From Adineta vaga (Eukaryota; Rotifera), in assembly GCA_021613535.1 (NCBI GenBank), contig CP075493.1:7874001-7938000 (forward strand): a DNA stretch of 64,000 bases, given 5' to 3'. Under the pieces are notes generated by a model. That model did no database searches, was not told where the DNA came from, and saw nothing but the letters and a program-made list of their open reading frames with translations. A program made the position numbers and the translations under genes. This document shows positions 36,901-54,604 of the stretch, in pieces; position 1 is the first letter of the stretch, and each line of letters starts with the position of its first letter.

Positions 36901-38162
36901 GTTGTATATTAACAACTAGTGGATAGATGCTAATTAATAATCATAATCTTGAGTCTAGTACTTTATTATCTGTCTAACAACAAAATATCGCTATATATAT
37001 ATATCTTTTCTTCTCATTAAAGTCTTGTCTCGTAATCATTGATTTATAATGATTGCCTTTAGTCTGATGTTTTTCTATCCTGAGAATATCCGAAGCAAAG
37101 AAATATGATAAACATACTCTGTATCAATCAGAATTACATACGTTTGATGTTGATAGAACAAAGATTCTTGTTACATCGACCATATGTGATCTATATCATA
37201 TTCATTTTGATCAACTCAATTGTACAACAGTTACCGAGAGAAATACAATCAAAAAATTAAATTTTTTTTTGTTAATCAGATGTTTACAAAAGAAATCGAA
37301 TTAGAACTTCTCTTTTTCAAGTAGTTGATGAAAAGGTTCTTCTTAATCATCATATTGCAACAGCTAATTTACCTCTTTTGATCTTCCAATACTAACACTG
37401 ATCGTTATCTTGTTCTTTTTCAATTGTATATTTATAAATGCAGACACGTCTTATATTATTGTTGTTTACGTCTAGTCATGAATACATAGCTTTGAGCGTT
37501 ACGTGTTCGTTTATTCAATACTTTAACATCATACGGTTCGTTGATCGTTAAGACTAACTGAACACCATCAATTGTTACTCTTGACCTTTTCCTCTTCGTG
37601 TTTGTGGTTCTTCCAAATTTGTTCTAAGATTAAGTCAGAAGAGAATGTATTTCTTTCATTTTCAGTTACTTATACATCTGTCTCGACATGATGTCTATTC
37701 ATTCTTTTGCATTTTGCGTCTTTTCATCAATAGAAGAAGGACTTAGAAAGTAGTCATGTATAGAATAATCAACACCCACTAAAGTCAATTTGACTATGTT
37801 GCATGATCAATGCACATATACATAAGAATATTTATCTCTTCTATTTCTTTCTTTCACTACTGAGGTCAATGATCTTCTTTCTCCATATAAGATGAACTGA
37901 CAATCATTTCTTTTTCTTGACATCAGGGCGGTAATTTTATTTACATGCAAACTATACTTCTCCTTTTTATTGTAGAGATGTTAATGGTCATTGCAAGAGT
38001 AATGATGATCTTTCTTCACCTAAGTCAATAGAATTCAATCAATCTTATACATTGATTATCGAAGAGCTCAAGGTAAGCAAAAGTAAACGAAAGAAAAAAG
38101 AAAGAGAATAAAAAAAGAAACGACTAGTAGTAACCATCACAATTTCATAACGAAAAAAAAGT
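33978..38162. other. Gene-poor 4.2 kb region
   Basis: The largest interval without a supported gene. A donor-like site on the minus strand (ATAG|GTAAGTCC near 34908) may be the 5'-UTR exon of the preceding gene. On the plus strand, 37979-38075 reads open for about 30 codons between an acceptor and a donor (motif SNDDLSSPKSIEFNQSY). It could be an extra 5' exon of the next gene but is out of phase with it. No transposon was recognised. Confidence 0.4.
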
Positions 38163-41100
38163 ATGAAATGTAAAGAAGTAGTGACACATGTTCTTTATGA
38201 TACATTACCAAATTGGATGAAATATCACCATGAAAAAGATAGTCGAATTGTTCGAAAGGTAATTTTTATTGCTACTGATCAACAGATAATTGTTCATACA
38301 AGCAGATGTTACTATTGTCAATTTCCGTTTTGATTAAATAGTCTGACCTTACTAATTTTGAACATTGAACTTCCTTCAAACATGTTCTAGACGAATATTT
38401 TAATTAACTCATGCACATATATTATACTTGATCCTAACCTTGATTACTATTCAGTTATAGTAGACAATCACTATCATAGGTTTTTTTTGTTGTTGTTGTT
38501 GTTATTGTTAGGTATATAGTATTGGTGATTTATGCTATATCAACGATTACGATCAACCATCATCGAACATGTCTAAACCACAATTTGAAAAGATCAAACG
38601 TCATCTATCGTCATCATCCAATCTAACTTTGAATAATCATACAATATTGACAAGTACTTTGGGCAAGTTATTAGTTCGAGTAAGTGCTCGTAGGAAATAG
38701 CAACTATCGATCAGAGCACGTAATTATCTTTTCTCTTCTCTGACCGACAACGTTTTATTTCCGTTACAATCGTTGAGACCTTTCGGAATAGAGAAAGAAG
38801 AAGAAGAAGAAGAATTATTCTTCGATTTGATTGAGACAATGGAAAGCAGGTGTTCATTTGTACATTTTCACTAATCGACATAGACCAGAACAATTTTCTT
38901 CGTATTTTTTTTATGTAATCATAAGAAATTAACACATCGTTCAACAACAGATGTGGCAAAAAGTACAATTGATTTGTCTCATAGTCAACGTCATGAACAA
39001 GAAAATTCTATAACAATGAACAAAAAAATGATTATGAGAGAAAATATACAATTTATTGAACGTATTGGTCAAGGAAAACTAGGCATTGGTAAGTTTGAAA
39101 TCAAATGAAAGCTAAACTTTTCATCTTTATCTTTAGTTTTCAAAGCATTCTATCGAACGAAACAAAATGAATTAGTATGTATGATAAGAATAAAAGAGTA
39201 TTGAACTATTTGTTTCTTTATATTCAGTTAACTGTTGCTGTAAAAAAACTCGATTCAAAATTTCATTATAACGAAATATCGAAAGATGTTGATGTTTTAC
39301 AAGAGATTAAACATCCACATATTCTTCAATTTTTTGGTATTACAATTTATACCGATCGTTCACTTATGTTTGTAAGTTTGAAAAGTTGATAATGTTCACT
39401 CAATGAATGATTCGATTATTTAGATTATGGAATATGCACCTATGAAAGCACTTGATGATTGTTTGCTTTCAACAAATGCGAAAAGAGAATATTCTATTCA
39501 GATTCTATTTGAATTTATTAAACAAATAACATCAGCATTGAGTTATTTAGAAAAACGATTTTTTATTCATCGAAATTTAACTTGTCGAAATTATCTGGTT
39601 TTTAACAAATCACTTGTAAGTGTTGATTTTAGAATGAATGAATAAATCTCTTTAATGTTATTATTTATATAGATTAAACTTTCCGATTGGAGTTTTGGAC
39701 ATTTAGATGCATCATGGAAAGAAAGATTAAAATTACCAATAGCATGGATGAGTCCTGAAGCGATTAAATCTCATTGTTTTTCGATCGCATCTGATGTTTA
39801 TTCATTTGGCATTTCAATGTGGGAATGTTTCAGTTATGGACAACTACCATGGCAAGGAATGACAAACGATCAAGTAAGTTTTTTCAAGAAAAAAGAAAGC
39901 ATCAACTCTTTTCTTCTATAGATTATTGAATTAATTGATGCATCGAATTATCAACAGTTACCAAGGCCATCTCATGCGACATCTGAACTATATCAACTAA
40001 TGCTTCAATGTTGGAAATATGAACCATGTGAACGTCCAACATTTTCTGAATTAGAAATAACATTAACAGAAGTAGAAACATTGTCTGAGAAAAAGAACAA
40101 TAATCTATATCATTTTCTTATTGTTCTAGATTGAATTGAAACAAGTTCAATGGAAAAACAATAATAATATATCAAAAAATCTACCTGACGATTTTCTTTC
40201 CATACAATCATGTCTACTAGGACCATTGACGATCCTTGATCGATGGTATGTGCATCAAATTACTACAACTATAAGCATATACTATTAAGAACAGAAAAAG
40301 AAGGAGAAGAAGAAGAAACGAGAGACTGAAATATGATGTGAATAAGTATTCGTATGTTGAGATTCATTGTTACATAAACATTATTCTCATTTCTTTATGT
40401 GAGTGAGCAAATAGGAGAGAGCTTTTTTATTTTGACGTGCGACGCGCTACCTTTCACGCCCTTTTATCGATTGATTTACAAATCAATTTTGTTATGATGT
40501 CCTTGAGTACAGATATTGACATACTTGAAAGAAATATGTAAAAAATATCAAACTTAAACATATTGTACATTTTGTTTCTAGCCTTGACATTCCCAGCTCG
40601 TCATCATCAATCAAGAACTTTATTCAGTGTATAGCTGTTGACGGTCAGATAGGTTTTGTTTATAATAGTGACGTTGAACCGTTACATATTATAACTCTCT
40701 CTAAACAAACAACGAATACGACAACACCAGCAATGAGTCAAATATTTTCTCGAAAAACAGGTAATTTTCGTTGTTTATGTTTTTTGACTACAGTAAAATA
40801 AACAATTGTAATTGCAAGAAGATTTCGGAGTATCTGTTGCGAAAATACTTTACATAACCTTGGAAATTGGAGATTCTTTTCTGACTTTTTGCTTCTCGAT
40901 TATAGGCATAAAAAAGAATTCAACAAAAACAAGATGTAAACAAATATCCAAAGACATGATCAGTTCTCCGCAAGAAGACTTTATCCATGCATTTCATCTT
41001 GGCGTAGAAGGTAACGATGAAAAAGAGAATTTTGAAATGAATGAGAAATCAATTCAAACATCATCGTTTTTAGGTGAAGCCTTTGGTGATATAAGTTGTT

Positions 41101-42303
41101 TAAATAAATTAGAAGATGTTGATTTAAATATGCAATTCAAGCCAAAAACTTCAATGGATGCCACAACTGAAGAACACCGATCTGTAAGAATTTATTATTA
41201 TTATTATTATTTTGCATATTTTAATCATTGATTCAATGATTTTTAGACTCCTGAACAATCTTCATCATTACTCGATGAAGTTATGCAAGCATTTACAGAA
41301 ATTTATTCTGAAACAGAAACAACAAGATCATCATCACCGCAATCATTGACAACAAATAATGTAAGTTGAATATTGAGTAATTAAATTGAAATTTTATTGA
41401 AAGAAAAATCCATTCAAATACATGACAAAAGAGAATAATTGTTCTTGTTTTAATTTAGATTCAATCGTCATCTTTCAATCTAAATCAATTTTCATCGGAT
41501 GACATGACAGGTAAATCGCAGAAGATAATTTGATATTAGACATGCGAAGGTTTATATTTTAGATTCGAGTAATCGATCATCTCCACCATTTTCGCGTCTT
41601 TTATCAAAATTAACTATTAATAAAGTCAATGAAACATCTTGTCGATTTACACGTGAACTTGCAGAACGTTCTCGAAATGGTTTGCAAGGTTCCTCATTAT
41701 CATATCATATTCTTTTATTCTCGTTTCATATTTTTCTCTAGGTAATTTAAGTGAACAAGGAAAAAGTGCTTATAATCTCTTAATTAATCGATGTACTAGT
41801 AATTCATCATCTCAATCATCAACACATGATGATCATTCATCGTCATCAGTATCATCCAATCATGAAAAATCAGATTATCATTCACATTATTCATCGATAT
41901 CAAGTTTAAATTCACGAGCATCCTCCCTAAATAAAAATGAACAACAGCAACAACAGTCAGCTACTGGACAACCTTTACCACCACCTCCAGATCTAGCTAC
42001 TTTAGGAAGTAAATTAACGACAGCAAATGTGACCAATACATTTAATCTACCTGCATCATTGATATCAAACAAATGCTCAACAAAAAGTATGATATATGAT
42101 GTTTAGCTAACAAAGTTCATTTCAATTACTTAAAGAAACATTTTGTTTGAGAGATTTTTCACTGATAATAAAAACAAAATCTACTTTTGTTAAATGTCCA
42201 TACCAATGATAGATTATGTTCTTCTTATTTCGATGAAATATGTAAGTTTTAATATATAGTATGATATTTTTTCATTTCAGAACGATTCAATTTGTTTACA
42301 TAA
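38163..42303 (+). CDS. Tyrosine-kinase-like pseudokinase (ACK/TNK-like)
   Basis: Sixteen exons (38163..38258, 38512..38679, 38926..39088, 39137..39174, 39228..39371, 39424..39615, 39673..39873, 39922..40071, 40130..40245, 40582..40760, 40906..41183, 41247..41360, 41459..41510, 41563..41679, 41742..42086, 42281..42303) join in phase to 791 aa. The kinase fold spans about residues 130-345: loop IGQGKLGIVFKA, beta-3 Lys161 in VAVKK, SPEAI, DVYSFGISMWECFSYG and CWKYEPCERPTF. The catalytic HRD is HRN (252-254) and DFG is DWS (272-274), so phosphotransfer is unlikely. An SH3-like segment may follow (GPLTILDRCLDIPSS..GQIGFVYN). The rest is Ser/Asn-rich with a PLPPPPD motif. The layout resembles ACK kinases. 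Without the last splice the frame ends at 42106. Confidence 0.75.
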
Positions 42304-42846
42304 ATCATGACGATATTTCTCAATGCAATCGGTATTGCTCGAATGTCTGATCTCCTAGTCATAGCTGACGAAACTCTTTAACTTTGCATTAATTTGTGTG
42401 TTTTATTTCTTTTCTTTTTGTTCGCTGTAACGGATGATTTCTACGAACAGTGTGTGATGTTCATTGTAATCTTTCAGAAATAAAAATTATATATAGACAA
42501 AACAAAATTAATAACGGTAGAAGAGTCTTTATTAATCTAATCTTGCGAAGATTTCATGATCCATATGAAAAAGAAAAGAGATCAAAATAATCTTTTAGAA
42601 AATAGTCATGACGTCATCAAAATGAAAATAGAATGTCATTTTATGCGACGAAGAAATCTCGTCTCGAATATGCATATAGAACAGAAGAAAAGAAAAACAA
42701 AGTCTGTCCGTAATAGGAAACTAACACCATTTCTTATTCATCAGTATTTCTGTACAAGAACAAGTAACGTTAACAAAATAAGCATAAGTCATGTGTATTG
42801 TACGTATATATTATATTGCGTATATCGTGTTTTTTTCTTTTGAAAG

Positions 42847-43214
42847 ATCTGAAACCTTTTGGATTAATATTTGAAATTTTGAAAAGAGATTATGTATATG
42901 AGATAGATTGATAGATGCAACTAATAGAGTTTCTTGGTTATTCTTTTTTCTTTAGCCGGATATTTGCCCGTGTTCTGATTCATTAGACATATGTCTTTGC
43001 TGTCTTCCACTCGATTTACTTTGTTGCTGTTTACCTTGTTGTCGACCACGGTAAAATCCGTTTTTTTCCTCTTTTTCATATATCCAGATATTGATCAAAC
43101 TTCTTTTTCTACTTCAGTGAACGAGTTGTATATGTGCCTGCGGCTCAACCAATGTATGCACCACCATCACAAGGTTATCCTTATGTTATAAGAGAACCTA
43201 TGTCACGTTATTGA
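42847..43214 (+). CDS. Cys-rich, Pro/Tyr-tailed small protein, 3' exons only
   Basis: Three exons (42847..42893, 42956..43050, 43118..43214) join in phase and end in a stop. They encode KPFGLIFEILKRDY, then a ten-cysteine cluster (CPCSDSLDICLCC..CCCLPCC) and the tail YVPAAQPMYAPPSQGYPYVI. Such cysteine clusters are often palmitoylated and hold proteins to membranes. That is inference. The 5' end was not found. The first exon needs an upstream exon ending in phase 1. The donor at 42087 of the pseudokinase gene fits this phase, so these could be its alternative C-terminus; otherwise this is a separate small gene. Confidence 0.45.
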
Positions 43215-43337
43215 TTTGTTTTTAAAATGAATGAGCAAAAACAAATTTTCTTTTTATGTCTATGCTTTCGAGTTTATTCGCTTTATGAAATAAGTTTATT
43301 CACAGTTTCGCAATTACAATGAACTTCTGTTTACATT

Positions 43338-43687
43338 TTATTGATAATAAAGTTCAATACTCATGCCATCATGAATCTCTAGAATAAAGAAGACAAAAAA
43401 TGAATGAATCTATATATTCGAATAAAACTCGACTTACCATAATCCGCAAGAGTAACATTATCTTTGAAGATATTATCTGCAAATCAAATCAAAATGATCA
43501 TTAATAAATTAAAATAAAAAGAAATAAAGATTTCGTAATACTTACACCATTTTTTAAGAACGATCTTTTCAGATTTAGTACCAGTTTGTGCAGCAATTAA
43601 TTTCTTCAGATCACCAATTGTATCATCTGGATTGCATTTAACACGAACCTTTTTACCCAATCGATCATTACAGATAATTTCAATCAT
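43338..43687 (-). CDS. UBL5: Ubiquitin-like protein 5 (Hub1)
   Basis: Exons 43687..43546, 43476..43438 and 43378..43338 join in phase to exactly 73 aa, the size of UBL5/Hub1. The sequence is almost the family consensus: [60 protein letters not shown] and [13 protein letters not shown]. It ends in the characteristic double tyrosine instead of the di-glycine of conjugated ubiquitin-like proteins. Hub1 binds spliceosomal proteins non-covalently and affects 5' splice-site choice. It is divergently arranged with CaMKII. The third exon has only 13 codons including the stop. Confidence 0.97.
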
Positions 43688-44426
43688 CGTTCAAACAAGT
43701 AAATATGTCAATTAATCAAATAAAGATGAAGAAATAATACCTATACTATATTCTTAGTAATTATTATCTATTGGTCAATTTGAATAAACCAATCATAAAG
43801 AATATGATTAAATCTGTTGTTTACAAATTTTTTCGCAAAATATTTCTACCGAATGACAAATAAAAATAGTATATTCATTTTTTTATTACCGCTACAACAT
43901 TATTTTTTCATACATGAATGATATATGTGCATTCATGTGTTTTAGGAGCAGCCATTCTAGTCTTTCTTTTGTTTCTTATCTTTGACTGGTTAGATAGAGT
44001 GTCGTGTTGAGTTTACTTGTTCGTTCTCTTCTATTACTGCTTCTTCTTGTTCTTATTCTTCTCCTTCTGCTTCTTCGTCTTTTCTTCGCTCAGTTTGTCT
44101 CTCTCTCGCTCTCTCTCCACCTGAATCGACAACAGGGTCTGTTTCTGTGTGTGTCGTCGACCAGAAATAAGCTTCTATAGTTGCTGTTTCTGTTGCTCTT
44201 ACTACTACTACTACTACCACTAGATTGTCATTGCGACAAACGACGACGAGAACGATCTTCTTCGTTTTGTTGCGTTTATATAACGCATGTCACTAACATA
44301 CGCATGTTAATCTGATATATTCTTCTTACTAACAATGATGATGAGCCAACGTCCACCTCCTTCTATTTATTCAGTTTTATATAATCGATTAAAATCATCA
44401 TTATCTGGTTGTATTGTATTATCTGT
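43688..44426. promoter_or_regulatory. Divergent UBL5/CaMKII upstream region
   Basis: 739 nt between UBL5 and CaMKII with pyrimidine-rich repeats (CTT, CT and ACT runs at about 44036-44220). These probably mark the CaMKII 5' UTR. An ATG at 44335 opens a short frame that does not join the CaMKII frame directly. Confidence 0.45.
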
Positions 44427-50270
<5,844 letters not shown>

Positions 50271-50734
50271 TTTTTCTCACAATCATAATTTGTTCAAGAG
50301 TTTTCATAGCCATACATTTCGCTCTTTCTAAATTGCCCTTTTTCGAATATTCATTCCTTTTAATTTCGCTTTTTCTCTCTCACTCTTTTACTCTATGTTG
50401 TTTGAATGTCTCTCTTTGTCTGTCGACTTGTTTCTTATGACTAAAATAAATCATACATTTTTTGATGACTTGCATATCGCGTCTTCTTTTACGTGCCTCT
50501 ATGACATAATGGATTTATCATTTGTGAAAAATGTATTTATTCTATTTATTTTGTGTTTCTTTTTTTTTCGTTCACTTCTTCTTTGATCAAGACAAAACAA
50601 ATTATTCATGATTTGCTTCTTTTTCTTCTTCGTTTTTTCTGACAAAAATACAAACAAATTTATCTCTTTCTTTTTTTTTTATATTGTATGTTTATTGTTG
50701 TCGTTGTTGTTGCTGCTCATCCCTTCCTGTCTTT

Positions 50735-50802
<68 letters not shown>

Positions 50803-51677
50803 GTTTTGTGAAAAGAATTAATTATAAAACGTAATTCTTCTTCTGTTTTTTTTTGACTGATTTGCCCTCTTTTCTCTTCTCTTTTCTTTTTTTCTGGATC
50901 GGTGATGATAATCAGAAGTTTTTCTTCTATTCAAAATGGCAACCAATAAAATAATTAATAAGAATTTTCACATATTTGATGACAGAGTTCAATGAGTCGA
51001 GTTCATTGTTGTTGGTGGATGAGGTTAGAAAAGTTCGCGTATCAAATGCAAATTTCAAATATTGATTTCAATGAAAGATGAGAGATCATTTATCAAAGCA
51101 AAATTACTTCCGATTACATTGATGTTGAGGATCATTGACGTCGAACGAAATATGTGACCTAAGAAAAGAAGTTATTAGTTAGAACATTGAAGAGCTTGTT
51201 GATTGATACCTAGAAGTATTGTTGACGAGAAAATACCTGCAATCATGCGAAAAACGACTTGTCAAGGTCAGGTTTTGAAATGCAAAAGCACAGACTGTTG
51301 CTTAAATTTGATCGATTAGACTGTTATTGAAAAGAAACGGGCATGTATATTTGAAAATAGAATCTGATTGTTTCGAAGCGCCATCTATCCGTTAAAATGA
51401 ATAAGTTTTACGCATTTATCTTTCTAGTTAATTGAATTATAGATCTTATTTATATGAAATTTAATTTCGTTTAATTTCCTTCTGGAAGTTGGTTACTAAG
51501 CAATCGACTGGCCGTATTAATATATAAGTTGATTATCAACAAGAAGAAAAAAAGAGGAGTTGTCGTTGTCGATCGACACTGTGTTTCCAAGTGACAGGTA
51601 CCTATGACGACCTTGCTTGCCACAAACTCGCATTTTTAACCATTATTCATTTATTCTCTCATATTGTCTTTTGAGAT
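50271..51677. other. Intergenic region between CaMKII and CFAP20
   Basis: 1.4 kb of AT- and pyrimidine-rich DNA, with the long TC microsatellite listed separately. No further gene is supported. A pyrimidine-rich stretch ending in gag stands 2 nt before the CFAP20 ATG. Confidence 0.5.
50738..50799. repeat. TC dinucleotide microsatellite (about 31 units)
   Basis: An uninterrupted run of about 60 nt of alternating T and C, the longest perfect microsatellite in the window. It lies in the 3' flank of CaMKII. Confidence 0.97.
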
Positions 51678-52494
51678 ATGTTCAAAAATACATTTCAAAG
51701 TGGTTTCCTTTCGATTCTCTACAGTATCGGTAGTAAACCATTGCAAATTTGGGACAAAAAAGTATGTTCATTAGAATAATCAACGACTTTATGTTTTCAT
51801 TGAATTTCTGTTCTGTATCTTTAGGTACGAAATGGACATATCAAACGAATCACAGATAATGAAATTCAATCACTTGTTTTGGAAATAGTCGGTACTAATG
51901 TTAGTACAACATATGTAACATGTCCAGCTGATCCAAAGAAAACTCTTGGAATTAAACTTCCATTTCTTGTTATGATTATTAAAAATTTGAAAAAATATTT
52001 TACCTTCGAAGTTCAAGTAAGAGAAGATTTAGTTGTTTTTGTTTATTTTCATCAATCTTATTATTTAGGTTCTTGATGATCGAAATGTTCGTCGTCGTTT
52101 TCGTGCTAGTAATTATCAATCAACGACTCGTGTAAAACCATTTATTTGTACAATGCCTATGCGTTTGGATGATGGATGGAATCAAATTCAATTTAATTTA
52201 TCTGATTTTACACGACGTGCTTATGGTACAAATTACATTGAAACACTAAGAGTTCAAGTATGTTGAATATCTTGTTTTGAAATACAAAGCCAAACAAAAT
52301 CTATTTCATTTTATAGATTCATGCTAATTGTCGAATTCGACGTGTTTACTTTTCTGATCGACTTTATTCGGAAGATGAATTGCCGCCGGAATTTAAACTA
52401 TATTTACCGGTAAGATTTTCATATTAAAAAACTAAATTTATTAAAAACAATCATCTCTTTTTTATTTTTTATCATTCAGGTTCAAAAGAAATAA
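51678..52494 (+). CDS. CFAP20: Cilia- and flagella-associated protein 20
   Basis: Exons 51678..51761, 51825..52016, 52069..52257, 52317..52409 and 52480..52494 join in phase to 190 aa. The protein is nearly identical to the animal family: [99 protein letters not shown] and [21 protein letters not shown]20 is an inner-junction protein of ciliary doublet microtubules and also occurs at centrioles and in the nucleus. The last exon codes only VQKK and the stop, so the C-terminus is slightly shorter than the human 193 aa. A polyadenylation signal (aataaa) occurs at 52561. Confidence 0.98.
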
Positions 52495-53370
52495 TCGAAT
52501 TCATTATATACTTTTCTTCTTTTCGTTCTATTTTCTTCTCTCTCTCTCTTTTTCAAAAATAATAAATAATAAACAGCATGATTATCTACCAACAATAGCT
52601 GTGTATATTTGTGATTCTTTTTTCTTCTTCTTCTTCTTCTTCTTCATTTTTCACAATGAATGTCAACTTTTGTATGTTTTTTTTTGACGCATATATCATT
52701 CGTTAACCATCAATACAAAAACAAACAAATACATATGTATAATCTTTCATTTCTTCATACGAATTGTTTATACTGAATATTGTTAGTTACCTAAACGATG
52801 ATCTTTTACAAAACGAAGAAAACATTCTTAATCTAACAAGTTAGAGAAGAAAGAATGCTTCTTTCTTTTTTTTTGAAACTATGAAGTCAGACACAAATAA
52901 TTTGTCAGTTATTCACTCAAGTACGTTTGAGGATTGCTTCACGAGTTACATCCTTCTGTTTGTATCAAGGACAAGTACTCATCGCCTAGAATAGTTCCGT
53001 ATTTTAAGAACAGAAGCTGATAAGCGATTTCTCATGCGACAAAATGCGCTAATATTTGTTCATCAATAAAACAAATGAATACAAATAAATTGATTGATGA
53101 AGTTATTGTTTATATAAATAAGAAGGAAAAGAACACATCGCACGTGTATGACAACAGATAAACAACAACTGATAGTGGTGGGAATATAGATAGGGATTAA
53201 CAGATCTGTAAATAAACTTCTTTCTATTTTGATCAAAAACATATTACTCCAGAAAGAAATATCAAATAAAAAAAATGATTTCACAACATCTAGAAAAACA
53301 ACAGATACAACATAGAAAAAAAGAACTCCAGATCTCGTTGTAATTTTCATTGTTGTTTGCTTACATCTTT
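52495..53370. other. Convergent intergenic region
   Basis: 876 nt between the ends of CFAP20 and CTR1, with a TTC repeat at about 52621-52645. No gene was recognised; both 3' UTRs are expected here. Confidence 0.55.
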
Positions 53371-54604
53371 TCAATGACAATGCTCATTATAATCAATGAC
53401 AGAGGATCGACGCCATCCGAATAAGAAATGACCCAAACCAGCGCCCAAAATAACGGCAAGAAATAGATAAACATTGAATGTCATTGCTATTAACATCAAT
53501 AAATAACTAATACCCATTTGAAGAATATGTAATAATGTTTGAATTATATGATAAGTACTTAATAAACGAGCACTAAATACAAAACAATTATTGAATGAAA
53601 GTTATAGAAATCATATGAAATCAAATAAGGATAATCAACTAATGCTCACCGTTTAGTACGATTATCTACTGTTCTAACATTTGGCAACAAATCATTATTG
53701 TTAGAACGATCATATTGTTGATCATGTTGACGTACACTAGAGTAAGAATTATATCAATCACCAAAGAAAAATCAATCAATGTCGATTATGTTAGTATTAA
53801 AGCAAGCATTTTTCTTTCTAATCAATCGAAACTTACAGTGGCGATCGACGATTATCTTCATCAGAAGAATGTCGAAGTATTTCACGTTTGGCTAAATGAT
53901 CTCGTACAGTTTTCAAACCTTCATAGAGTACAGCAACAAAAAATATGACAAACCAAGATCCGACAAAGGCTAAAACGATGCTTTTTGCTTTATAAACATA
54001 GAGAATTATGTAGAATTATATACCACCAACTGTTTTCGTATTCCATTGATCAAATAAAATCTGTTCAGAATATCCACCATGAAAAGTCATCTAGTCAAAG
54101 AGAAACGAATAGATATTCTTCGATTACAAGTATAAAAAGGTACAAAGACTATGTTATTGAGTTTTATTTAATTAGTAGAATCAATAGGAAATAGGTAAAT
54201 AGAATATTTCCCTGCTTTTATCTCTTATTAATCGAATATTGAAAGAAGTCGTATGGCTTCAAAACTTCACTTTTATTGCTTTCTTTTATGAAGGACATTA
54301 TTATTAATCAATCGTCAAAACATAAGAAAAAGAATAGAAAGTCGATTATTTCCTAAAGAATTCTATTAAAATGTATTTAGTAAGCAAAACAACTCTTCTT
54401 TTGTTCTCAATTGACAATAGTAAAACATATTCAAATACTCACTGTCATCATCATATGTTTCATATGAGAACCATGTTCACTATGAGCAGATGATGAAGAA
54501 TTCATTGTGTCCACCATGACATGATGAGCATGATTCATTACCATTGGTGATGTGGTAACAGACATTTCTCCATGATTATGATGAGCATGATGATCATGAG
54601 ACAT
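53371..54604 (-). CDS. SLC31A1: High-affinity copper transporter CTR1
   Basis: Exons 54604..54443, 54090..54024, 53969..53837, 53736..53650 and 53572..53371 join in phase to 216 aa. The extracellular N-terminus is His/Met-rich (MSHDHHAHHNHGEM, HMKHMMMTMTFHGG), as expected for copper capture. TM1 is FVGSWFVIFFVAVLYEGL. A cytosolic loop follows, then TM2 with the pore MxxxM motif (MLIAM) and TM3 with a GxxxG packing motif (GAGLGHFLFG). It ends in the HCH copper-binding motif known from human CTR1. It works as a homotrimer importing Cu(I). An acceptor-like ttttag lies 8 nt before the ATG, so an upstream untranslated exon or leader is likely. Confidence 0.95.

Noticed and set aside
42556-42843. 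95-codon basic frame as a first exon of the Cys-rich gene
   Set aside because: Lys/Arg-rich AT-biased translation; a phase-compatible donor exists near 42767 but nothing else supports it, so it was not annotated.
42991-43191. 66-codon frame overlapping the Cys-rich exons
   Set aside because: It is in a different frame from the spliced exons, which have clean donor and acceptor sites and a terminal stop.
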